The notes under the pieces: model-generated
What the model saw: only the letters and a program-made list of their open reading frames with translations
Databases searched by the model: none
What the model was told of the DNA's origin: nothing
Made by a program: the position numbers and the translations under genes
NCBI GenBank assembly: GCA_963794155.1
Contig: CAWCCX010000017.1
Coordinates: forward strand, 124,001-188,000
DNA length: 64,000 bases
Direction of reading: 5' to 3'
DNA from: Roseiarcus sp963794155
GTDB taxonomy: Bacteria > Pseudomonadota > Alphaproteobacteria > Rhizobiales > Beijerinckiaceae
Shown here: piece after piece, positions 52,117 to 59,671 of the stretch
How the letters are laid out: each line of letters starts with the position of its first letter
Position numbering within the stretch: position 1 is the stretch's first letter

Positions 52117-52734
52117 ATGCAAAAGCTTCAGACCCAGGGTCTGCATCACATCACGCTGGTCGGGGCCGACCGGGAGACCTCGATCGACTTCTGGGAAGGC
52201 CTGCTCGGCATGCCGTTCATTTTCGAGCAGCCGAACCTCGACAATGCTGGCGAGAGCCACATCTATTTCGATCCGGGGGACGGGCGCCTCATCACAATTT
52301 TCACGCGCGAGGACCGCAAGCCGGTCAAGCGCCGCACGCCGACGGACACCGGCTGCGTCCATCACATCGCCTTCAACGTGTCGCGCGCCGTCTTCATGCA
52401 GATTGTCGACCGGCTTGCCGCGCGCGCCGTCCCCAACACTGGGGTGCGCGACCGGATGATCTTCGACGCCGTCTATTTCGAGGACCCGCTCGGGCTCCTG
52501 ATCGAGCTTTCGTGCTGGAAATTCGACGCTCCGCATGGCTTCACCCGGTCCGACGTGCTGTTCGCCGCGCATAACCTGCGGGTCCAGCGCGGCGACCGGG
52601 CGATCATGGAGGTTCACATCGCCGACGCGATCGAGAGCCTGGTCAAGTCGGCGACGAAGAGCCTGTCGGCGGACCGCTCGCCCAAAGACCCGTACCGGCG
52701 AAGCCATGCCCCCGAGCTTATCGAAAGCAAATAG
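52117..52734 (+). CDS. VOC-family dioxygenase/glyoxalase-like protein
   Basis: A 205-residue VOC protein: GLHHITLVGADRETSIDFWE, PGDGRLITIFTREDRKPVKR, GCVHHIAFNVSRAVFMQIVD, and DAVYFEDPLGLLIELSCWKF. The two His-containing motifs and the final Glu suggest a metal centre as in extradiol dioxygenases and glyoxalases. It is third in the operon, 11 bp from the ligase gene. Start ATG 52117. Confidence 0.92.
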   Translation: MQKLQTQGLHHITLVGADRETSIDFWEGLLGMPFIFEQPNLDNAGESHIYFDPGDGRLITIFTREDRKPVKRRTPTDTGCVHHIAFNVSRAVFMQIVDRLAARAVPNTGVRDRMIFDAVYFEDPLGLLIELSCWKFDAPHGFTRSDVLFAAHNLRVQRGDRAIMEVHIADAIESLVKSATKSLSADRSPKDPYRRSHAPELIESK

Positions 52735-52762
52735 TCAAACTGTCAACAGGAGGAAGCGCACC

Positions 52763-53455
52763 ATGTCCGTCATCAAGCTTCATGTCATCAAGCCGAGCGT
52801 CAACAATATGACCGCGCGCGTGTTCATCCGCGCGGCGAAGCTCGATTTCACCGAGGACGACGTCTACGGCAAGACCCGCACCGACGACTTCCTCGCCAAG
52901 AACCCGGCCCATCTGACGCCGATGATGGAAGCGGCCGGCCTGCCCAAGGGCGTGATGTGGGAGAGCTGCGCGATCATGCAGTATCTCTGCAACAAGCATC
53001 ATCTGGACAAGTTCTATCCGGCCGAGCCGGAAAAGCGGGCGATGGTGGACAGCGCGATGTTCTATATCGTTGGCACGCTCTATCCCTACATCGTGCGCTC
53101 GACCTACGGGGCGCTGGGCTTCCCGCAATATGCCGGCGAGGTCGGGGCGAGCGAGGCCTCAGCGGCGGAGAAGGAGAAGGCGCAGAAGGCGGCGGTCGGA
53201 GCGGTCGACGAGACGCTCGCCGCGCTGCACAGGTTCTTTCTCGACGGCAAGACCTTCATCGGCGGCGACCATCCCTCGATCGCCGACATCCGCCTCGCGG
53301 CGAGCCTCGAATTTTTGAAAGTGATCGACTACCCCTATCCCGCGTGGGCGAAGACCTACATGGGCGCAGTCGCCAAGGCCCTCGGCGACGCCTATGCGGA
53401 GCCAGCGAAGGACGTCGAGGGGTATATTGCCTATGTGAAGGGGCAGAAGAAGTAG
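52763..53455 (+). CDS. Glutathione S-transferase family protein
   Basis: A 230-residue GST: thioredoxin-fold N-terminus LHVIKPSVNNMTARVFIRAA, DFLAKNPAHLTPMMEAAGLP, ESCAIMQYLCNKHHLDKFYP with the Ser of the GSH site, then the all-alpha domain ending FIGGDHPSIADIRLAASLEF. ATG 52763 has AGGAGGAAG. In the operon it may use glutathione to open or isomerise a ring product. Typical length. Confidence 0.92.
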   Translation: MSVIKLHVIKPSVNNMTARVFIRAAKLDFTEDDVYGKTRTDDFLAKNPAHLTPMMEAAGLPKGVMWESCAIMQYLCNKHHLDKFYPAEPEKRAMVDSAMFYIVGTLYPYIVRSTYGALGFPQYAGEVGASEASAAEKEKAQKAAVGAVDETLAALHRFFLDGKTFIGGDHPSIADIRLAASLEFLKVIDYPYPAWAKTYMGAVAKALGDAYAEPAKDVEGYIAYVKGQKK

Positions 53456-53547
53456 AGACGTAGCGCAGGCCCTCGAGGCATAGAACAAAAACGGCTCGTC
53501 GGGTTGAACCTGCCGAGCCCACTTCCCTGTCTTGAGGGAGACCCGGA

Positions 53548-54519
53548 ATGCGCACGATCGCGCTTGAGGAACATTTCGCCACCCCCGCCTTCCTCGAGGG
53601 TCCGGACCGCAGGCTGAAAGAGCGGGCGGAGCAGGTCGGCGGGAGGTTCGCGAAGCTCGTCGCTGACCTCCTCGACGTCGGCGACGGACGCATCGCAGCG
53701 ATGGACGCGGCTGGCGTCGACGTGCAGGCGCTGTCGCTAACCGCGCCTGGCGTCGAACAGCTCGAGGCCGAGGAGGCGAAGTCGTTCGCGCGCGAATCGA
53801 ATGCGTTTCAGGCGCAGGCGATCCGCCGCCACCCGACGCGGTTCTTCGGCTTGGCGGCGCTGCCGATCGGCGATCCGCCGGCCGCTCTCGCGGAGCTCGA
53901 GCGCGCGGTCGGCGAGCATGGGTTCAAAGGGATCGTCATCAACGGCCATCATCGTGGCCGCTATCTCGACGACCGTTTCTTCTGGCCGGTGCTGGCGCGG
54001 GCAGAGCGGCTCAGGCTGCCGATCTATCTCCATCCGACCCCATCGCCGAAAGCCGTCATTGACGCTTGGTATGGTGGCTTTGAGCCGACAATCAGCGAAA
54101 TGATGGCCAGCGCGGGATGGGGCTGGCATATCGAGACCGCGCTGCACGTGCTCAGGATGATTCTCGGCGGCGTGTTCGACGCCCATCCCGAGATGCAGAT
54201 CGTCCTCGGGCATATGGGCGAGACGCTGCCGGCCATGCTGCAGCGGGTCGACGTGATGGCGCCGGCGATGACAAAGCTCAAGAAGCCGATCAGCGCCTAT
54301 CTGCGCGAGAACGTCCATTACACCTTCTCTGGTTTCAATTTTCTGCCTGCGTTTCTCGAACTCTTGCTGCAGGTCGGCGTCGACCGCATCATGTTTTCGA
54401 CCGACCATCCCTATCAGTCGATGGCCGATGGCCGCGCCTTCCTCGACCGCCTGCCGCTGAGCTCCGCCGACCGGGAGAGGATCGCGCACGGCAACGCCGA
54501 GCGGCTGTTCGGGGTTTAG
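53548..54519 (+). CDS. ACMSD-type amidohydrolase/decarboxylase
   Basis: A 323-residue TIM-barrel metal enzyme of the amidohydrolase 2 (ACMSD, gamma-resorcylate decarboxylase) family. MRTIALEEHFATPAFLEGPD has the first metal motif ExH; AGVDVQALSLTAPGVEQLEA, GFKGIVINGHHRGRYLDDRF, ERLRLPIYLHPTPSPKAVID, LVLGHMGETLP-type segment IVLGHMGETLPAMLQRVDVM, and FSTDHPYQ carry the later His and Asp ligands. Family members decarboxylate or hydrolyse ring and dienoic acids. Last gene of the operon. Confidence 0.94.
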   Translation: MRTIALEEHFATPAFLEGPDRRLKERAEQVGGRFAKLVADLLDVGDGRIAAMDAAGVDVQALSLTAPGVEQLEAEEAKSFARESNAFQAQAIRRHPTRFFGLAALPIGDPPAALAELERAVGEHGFKGIVINGHHRGRYLDDRFFWPVLARAERLRLPIYLHPTPSPKAVIDAWYGGFEPTISEMMASAGWGWHIETALHVLRMILGGVFDAHPEMQIVLGHMGETLPAMLQRVDVMAPAMTKLKKPISAYLRENVHYTFSGFNFLPAFLELLLQVGVDRIMFSTDHPYQSMADGRAFLDRLPLSSADRERIAHGNAERLFGV

Positions 54520-54550
54520 AGCGTTCTGCTTTCGGGTAAGCTCGGGCGCC

Positions 54551-54635
54551 AAAAAAATTCCCTGCTCCGGCGAAACAATTCCCTGCTCGGGCAGAAAAAA
54601 TTACCTGCTCGCGCGAAACAATTCCCTGCTCGCGT
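54551..54635. repeat. Tandem repeat array, four about 21-bp units
   Basis: TTCCCTGCTC or a one-base variant recurs at 54558, 54579, 54601 and 54622 (periods 21, 22, 21), each preceded by an A-rich piece. It occupies the space between the amidohydrolase and patatin genes; the rest of 54520-54760 holds no gene. The period of 21 parallels the array at 4836-4941, though the unit sequence differs. Confidence 0.85.
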
Positions 54636-54760
54636 CCTGCGCAGCCCCTTGTTCGGACGCGCTTTTCTCCACCAGCATCGCGGCCTTCAGACGAGGTTGG
54701 CGGACGGCGTCCGATTCCACCCATTCCCAATGCGCTCTAGCTGCCGGCCGATATGCCGCC

Positions 54761-57235
54761 TCAGCGCTTGAGCGCGTCGACGATGTCGTCGATCGCCTTG
54801 ACGTTCTCCTTCGCGTTGCAGGCGGGGGTCGTAGCGATGACCGAATTCTCGATGTACCGCTTCGCCTCGCCCGAGAGCGTCCAGTCCATCGGCGGATCGT
54901 ATTCAGTCAGTTCGCCGCCAATTTCGATCTCGCCCTTGCAAAGCACGAGGGCCGCGTAGTCGAAGTCGTCGCCGGTCATTCGCGACCGGTAAGGTTCGGC
55001 CTGATCGAGCTTCGGCTGGCCGACGAGCTTCATTTCGCGCGCCAGATGCTGTTCATGCCCGGACATGCTCGCAGCGAGGCCGAACGGGGGAGCGAACAGG
55101 TCGTTGACGGCGATGGCCGGGGTCGGCTTCGCCGGGTCGGGATCGTGATAGCCGATCAGCACGAAGATGATCGCAAGCGGATCCGCATCGTGCGCCTCGG
55201 CCCGGATCGCGCGCAGCGCCCGCACGGTCTCGCGCAGCGTCTCGGCGCCGGCGTTGTCGAAATAGCCGCCGTCGAGGATGTGGTCGGTCCGGCTCGCCTT
55301 TGTCCCGCAGCGGCTGGCGGCGAAAGTCCCGCCCGGACTGACGTAAGGAAAGCGCGCGCCGTTGAGGATCGCGGTTGAGGCAGCCACGTCATGCCCGACG
55401 CTGTCGAGGAAATCGTCGGCGTCGACTTCGTCGCACCCGAATTTAATTCCGCTCGTGAGAAAGCGCCGGCCGCTGTCCTCGCTCGCGCCCTGGACGATTA
55501 GGATCGGCCGCCACGGTTCCCCGGCCTTGGGCGCGAGATTGAGGAACGGCTGGCGCATCATCGAAGCGCTCGCCGGCAGGCCGCTGGCGGTCAAAGTGTC
55601 ATCCCACGCCTCCTCCCACGAACGCTCGAGAGTCTCCGCCCGATCCGGCAGCAAAGCCGCCGGCAGGAAGCGCTGCAGGAGATCGGGAAACATCATGCCG
55701 GTCATCGCGCCGCCAAGCACGTTCTCTCCGGCGAAGCGCAAGAGCATGAGCGTGAATTTGTCGGGGTCAGGCGCCGCTTTGAGCATGGCGGCGTAGCCGA
55801 CCGCGCCTACGCTGCCGCCCGAGACCGTAGAGATGGCGAAGAGATGCGGATCGAGCGCGGCACCCTTGGCCTTGGCGGCTTCCCGCAGTTTCGACAGTGC
55901 GACCGCGGTCCAGTAGCCGGCCCGCGACGCGCCCCCCTGCACGGCGACGAGGATCATGGTCCGTTTTCCGCTGGCGTCGGGAGGCTGCGCGGACTTCCAC
56001 AAATCGTAAGCCTGCTTGAGCGTCAGGCGATCGGTCGGGCCAGTCACGGCGGCGGCGAACGCGCGCCGTCCGACGGCGTGATTGTCCATCCACAGGCCGA
56101 CGATGACTGCCCACAGCATCGCCGCGCCGACCACGGGTATCCTCAAGCTCGAGCCGATCTGAATTGCGGTCGCCGCGACCGGAATGATGAGCCCGAGGCC
56201 GAGGAAGACGACCGCCGGCGCGCCGAGCAAGGCGCCGAACCCGGCCGGCCACAGGGTCGCGACAGCCATCACGACGACTGCGGCGATGAACCCGAAGATT
56301 ACCCAATAGCGCTGGATCAGATCGAAACCGGGTGCGCTCTCCGGCGCGTCGGCGCGACGCTTCGGCGGCGCCGCGACATCCTTGCGCAGGATGACGAAAG
56401 CGAAAAAGATCAGGCCGATCCCGATCAGCGCCAGAACGAACCAGGTGTTCCTCGCCGGGCTCATGAAGAGCGCCCATGCGCTCGCGGCGAACGGCACGAT
56501 GCCCAAAATGCGCGGAGTCCAGATCAGCAATAGTCTTGGCCGCCAGCTGGCGCGATCGGCGCCATAGTTCGAATCGATGATGATTCGCGACCAGCTCCAG
56601 GCCTCAAGAGCAAGGAACAAGAGCCCGACTGCAAACGCGATCTGCAGCAGGCCAGACGGGTATTGGAAAAAATCGTCCTCGCCGATCCCTCGCACCAGAT
56701 CCTGCCCCTGCTGCATGAAGACGAGGATTGCGGAGACGCCGATGGTGAGCAGCGCGATAAGGGGTATGCCCCGGGTGCGCCTCGCCATGTCGCGGAAGCC
56801 GTGCCACCATCCGATGAAGCCGCCAAATTCGGGGGCGGGCGACGGCGCAAGGCCGCCTCGCCGCAGGCTGAGCGTGACTGCGCCTTTGTTGTTGGCATAC
56901 CCATTGGCGCTGTCGTTGGCGAAAACGACCAGCTGGCCCGATTCTTCGAAAGTGTGCGCGCTTCCCGCGCCGATCGCGAACCGAGAGCGGGGCCGGCCTT
57001 TGATCTCGGCGATCAGGCGGAACCATGGCTCGCCGGGCGCGCGCGGCTCGATTTGCAGCGCATCGAAGAGGAAATTGCGATAGCCGTCGGGGCCGCAACG
57101 GATAAAGCCGTTCGTCCACAGGCCGGACGCGGAAAAGGACCAGGTCTCGCCCGCGGAGACGGGCCTGACCTCGACCTCCGGCCGCGCGGACGGAACCTCG
57201 ATTGCCTGTTCGGTCTCGGGAACTCCGGCGCCCAT
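54761..57235 (-). CDS. Membrane patatin-like phospholipase with lectin-like N-terminus
   Basis: An 824-residue three-part protein. Residues about 20-130 resemble PA-I-type galactose-lectin jelly rolls (VRPVSAGETWSFSASGLWTN, GPDGYRNFLFDALQIEPRAP, GQLVVFANDSANGYANNKGA). Residues 160-430 hold about seven TM helices (e.g. IPLIALLTIGVSAILVFMQQ, YWVIFGFIAAVVVMAVATLW). Residues 450-800 form a patatin hydrolase: oxyanion-like VAVQGGASRAGYWTAVALSK, nucleophile Ser in STVSGGSVGAVG, and catalytic Asp in ILDGGYFDNAGAET. It probably cleaves acyl esters near the membrane. No signal peptide precedes the lectin part. Start ATG 57235. Confidence 0.85.
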   Translation of the reverse strand: MGAGVPETEQAIEVPSARPEVEVRPVSAGETWSFSASGLWTNGFIRCGPDGYRNFLFDALQIEPRAPGEPWFRLIAEIKGRPRSRFAIGAGSAHTFEESGQLVVFANDSANGYANNKGAVTLSLRRGGLAPSPAPEFGGFIGWWHGFRDMARRTRGIPLIALLTIGVSAILVFMQQGQDLVRGIGEDDFFQYPSGLLQIAFAVGLLFLALEAWSWSRIIIDSNYGADRASWRPRLLLIWTPRILGIVPFAASAWALFMSPARNTWFVLALIGIGLIFFAFVILRKDVAAPPKRRADAPESAPGFDLIQRYWVIFGFIAAVVVMAVATLWPAGFGALLGAPAVVFLGLGLIIPVAATAIQIGSSLRIPVVGAAMLWAVIVGLWMDNHAVGRRAFAAAVTGPTDRLTLKQAYDLWKSAQPPDASGKRTMILVAVQGGASRAGYWTAVALSKLREAAKAKGAALDPHLFAISTVSGGSVGAVGYAAMLKAAPDPDKFTLMLLRFAGENVLGGAMTGMMFPDLLQRFLPAALLPDRAETLERSWEEAWDDTLTASGLPASASMMRQPFLNLAPKAGEPWRPILIVQGASEDSGRRFLTSGIKFGCDEVDADDFLDSVGHDVAASTAILNGARFPYVSPGGTFAASRCGTKASRTDHILDGGYFDNAGAETLRETVRALRAIRAEAHDADPLAIIFVLIGYHDPDPAKPTPAIAVNDLFAPPFGLAASMSGHEQHLAREMKLVGQPKLDQAEPYRSRMTGDDFDYAALVLCKGEIEIGGELTEYDPPMDWTLSGEAKRYIENSVIATTPACNAKENVKAIDDIVDALKR

Positions 57236-57611
57236 GCGTCCCCTCCTGGTTGTGCGTTTTTCCTTTTTTTGCGGTTGTCCGGCCCATGGGCGACGCAGAC
57301 GGGCGCGTCCGTCGGCCAGAGTCGAGGCGTCTTGGCGGCGAAGATTGCATAAGAAAAGGGCGCGCTCCAGAGCCAGATCGGTGGAGCCTCGGGCGCCCGA
57401 TCGGCTGGGGCGGGAGCGGCTTTGCGCCGGCGCAGCGCTCCCACTTCCTCCGCGATAAAAGGTCGCGTCATCCGCGCGTCCGCGCCGCCGGCCCGACGCC
57501 GCGCATCGCGCTCGCGTGAATGTGACGCTTGCTCCCGGCGAAAGGGGAGGGTTCGGCTAAATTCGCGGGTCTCTGACCCGCCCGGCGCTTGGGCCCGGCC
57601 GCGCCCGCGTC
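57236..57611. other. Intergenic, no gene seen
   Basis: 376 bp between the patatin gene start and the end of the helical-repeat gene. Several frames stay open through high GC, but none looks like a protein. Promoter for the patatin gene expected here. Confidence 0.5.
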
Positions 57612-58181
57612 CTACTTCGCCGCCAGCGAGGCGAGCCGCTCCCGGGCCCCGGTCGCGCCGGCGGCCAGGGCGCGGGCGTAATAGTCGCGCGCCTTGGCGC
57701 CGTCGCCCTTAAGGCCGACGACGCCCAGACGGGCAAGAGTCGCCGGATCGAACGTGTCGCCAAGCGCCACCAGCGCCCGGGCGTCGCCGGCCTCGGCGGC
57801 GCTGACGAAGAACGCGCGGGCGGTCGCGATGTCGCCCTTGGCGAAGGCGACGAGCCCCTCGGCGCATAGCCGGCGAGCGTCGTCGATTGGGATCGCCAGC
57901 TCCGCGCCGAGGCCGCCGCCGGCCTTCTCGCGTAGCGCCGAAGGCTGGTCGCGCAATGCGCTCGCGAGCTTGCCGATCGCTTCCTTGGCGAACGGCTGGG
58001 CGGCGACCGCGGGGGGTTTGAGCGTCGCTACGGCGACCGGCGGTTTGACGAACACAGGCTGCTCGACCGCGGCCTTGACGTTGAGCGCCGACGGCTCGAG
58101 GCGCGGCCAGCATGCGAACACGAGGATGGCCGCGAACGCGGCGGCGAGGACGCTCGCCAGGGCTTTCCATGAAATGGCCAG
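57612..58181 (-). CDS. Membrane-anchored SEL1/TPR-like repeat protein
   Basis: A 189-residue protein. The apparent start is CTG 58181 with GGAGG seven bases upstream; no ATG or GTG precedes the hydrophobic anchor (KALASVLAAAFAAILVFACW). Residues from about 110 on contain helical repeat units: LCAEGLVAFAKGDIATARAF, AAEAGDARALVALGDTFDPA, GDGAKARDYYARALAAGATG, with SEL1-like spacing. The stop of the TAXI gene lies 12 bp upstream, so the two form one operon. Function unknown; likely envelope-located scaffold. Confidence 0.72.
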   Translation of the reverse strand: MAISWKALASVLAAAFAAILVFACWPRLEPSALNVKAAVEQPVFVKPPVAVATLKPPAVAAQPFAKEAIGKLASALRDQPSALREKAGGGLGAELAIPIDDARRLCAEGLVAFAKGDIATARAFFVSAAEAGDARALVALGDTFDPATLARLGVVGLKGDGAKARDYYARALAAGATGARERLASLAAK

Positions 58182-58193
58182 CGTCCGTCCTCC

Positions 58194-59561
58194 CTACTGC
58201 ATCAGCCCGCGCCAGCGGGTCAGTCCGTCATAGAGCCGCTCCGAATCAGCCGCGCTCGGCCAGCTCGGCGAATCAGAAGCGGACTTCGCCGAGGCCCGGA
58301 AGGCGTCGAGCGACGCGTCGGCCGAGGCTTTCTTCGCGTCCAGCCAAGTTTGCGCCGCCGCCAGCCGAGCCCACGGCTCGCCCGGCAACGAAGCGTCGAC
58401 GGCGAGATTGACCTCGCGCCAGTGGGGGTCGCGCTCGTCGCCGAGAAAGGCATCGTAATTGTCGAAGAAAAGGCGCGCGAGTCGGCCTAGCGCGTCCGCG
58501 CGCGCCGATCCCGGCGGCGCGTCGAGGGCGATCAGCGCCATCGGCTCGCCGAGAGTTTCGACCGGCGTGGTCGCGCCGACGAGATTGGGCCGTTCGGCAG
58601 CGGTGACATGCGCGGGAGCATAGACCGGCTCCAGGGTCGCCGACCAGGGAATGGCGACCACATGAAAGCGCCCGTCACCGCCGAAATCGTTCAAAGCCGG
58701 CGATCCCTCGCCGCCGAGGACGACGACCGCGTCGATTTTGCCCGAAGCGAGCAAGTCAAGGGCTTCCGGCAGCGGCCCGTTGGTCTGATTCGGGGTTACG
58801 CCGAGGCGCGCAAACAACATTCTGCCGCTGGTCGAGGTCGCGCTGTCCAGGTCGCCGAAGCTGACCATCTTTCCCTGTAACTCATTGATCGACTTGATTT
58901 CTCGCGGCGCGATCACCTCCAGGGTCTCGGGCCCGAGGCGGGCGATGAACGGGGCGCGCTTGATCCAATCGGGGTCGCCCTTGGCGGTCGCGACGAGGCT
59001 GTCGAGCGAGACGATCGCGAAGTCCGCCATCTCGGTCTTGGCGACCTTGCCGAGCCCGTTGGGCGAAGTGGAGCCGACGATCGCCCGTCCCGGCGCGCCG
59101 CTCTCGCCCATCGCGGCGGCGAAGTCCCTTGCCATCCGGCTCGCGCGAGCGTCGGCAGGGTCAGCTAGGATGGAAAACTCTTTTGGCGCAGGCTGTTGCG
59201 GGATCGAAGCGGTCGTTTGCGGGGCCGGAGCGGGCGTTTGCGGGGCCAAAGCGGTCGCGGCGCCCAGCCGCGCTGGTCCCGCCGGCGGCCGCTCATAGCG
59301 ATGGGCGACCCTGCCTGGATTGCCGCGCCACGCCCCATGCCACAGAAGACGCTTGCCATTACGAAAGACCGGCTGGGAATAGGGCACCATGCCGGCGGGC
59401 GCCTTCAAGGCTTCGGCCGCGAGGCCGTCCGCCGCCATCAGCGGCGCAACGGCGAGCGCCATCGCCAAGCGGAAAGCCCCGCATCGCGGCCCCCGCCCAA
59501 GCTTCCCAAGACCAAAAGACAAAAGTACCGGGCGCCCGCCCCGACGCGTTCCACTCGCCAT
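58194..59561 (-). CDS. TAXI-family periplasmic solute-binding protein
   Basis: About 455 residues. A long signal region (RLAMALAVAPLMAADGLA) precedes a Pro-rich linker with Gln-Pro repeats (APQTPAPAPQTTASIPQ), then the binding fold: ADPADARASRMARDFAAAMG, TEMADFAIVSLDSLVATAKG, INELQGKMVSFGDLDSATST, GPLPEALDLLASGKIDAVVV. These features match the TAXI family of TRAP solute receptors. No TRAP membrane subunits adjoin; the partner here is the repeat protein. The start is uncertain: ATG 59561 or a nearer TTG. Confidence 0.8.
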   Translation of the reverse strand: MASGTRRGGRPVLLSFGLGKLGRGPRCGAFRLAMALAVAPLMAADGLAAEALKAPAGMVPYSQPVFRNGKRLLWHGAWRGNPGRVAHRYERPPAGPARLGAATALAPQTPAPAPQTTASIPQQPAPKEFSILADPADARASRMARDFAAAMGESGAPGRAIVGSTSPNGLGKVAKTEMADFAIVSLDSLVATAKGDPDWIKRAPFIARLGPETLEVIAPREIKSINELQGKMVSFGDLDSATSTSGRMLFARLGVTPNQTNGPLPEALDLLASGKIDAVVVLGGEGSPALNDFGGDGRFHVVAIPWSATLEPVYAPAHVTAAERPNLVGATTPVETLGEPMALIALDAPPGSARADALGRLARLFFDNYDAFLGDERDPHWREVNLAVDASLPGEPWARLAAAQTWLDAKKASADASLDAFRASAKSASDSPSWPSAADSERLYDGLTRWRGLMQ

Positions 59562-59671
59562 CGCGCGCGGACCTTGGCCAGCAAATGCGACCTCATCAAG
59601 GCAGCCAACCCATCGATCCACCGCAGATTTCCGGGCCAAAACCGCGGTGTTCCACGCATTTGACCTGCTCT

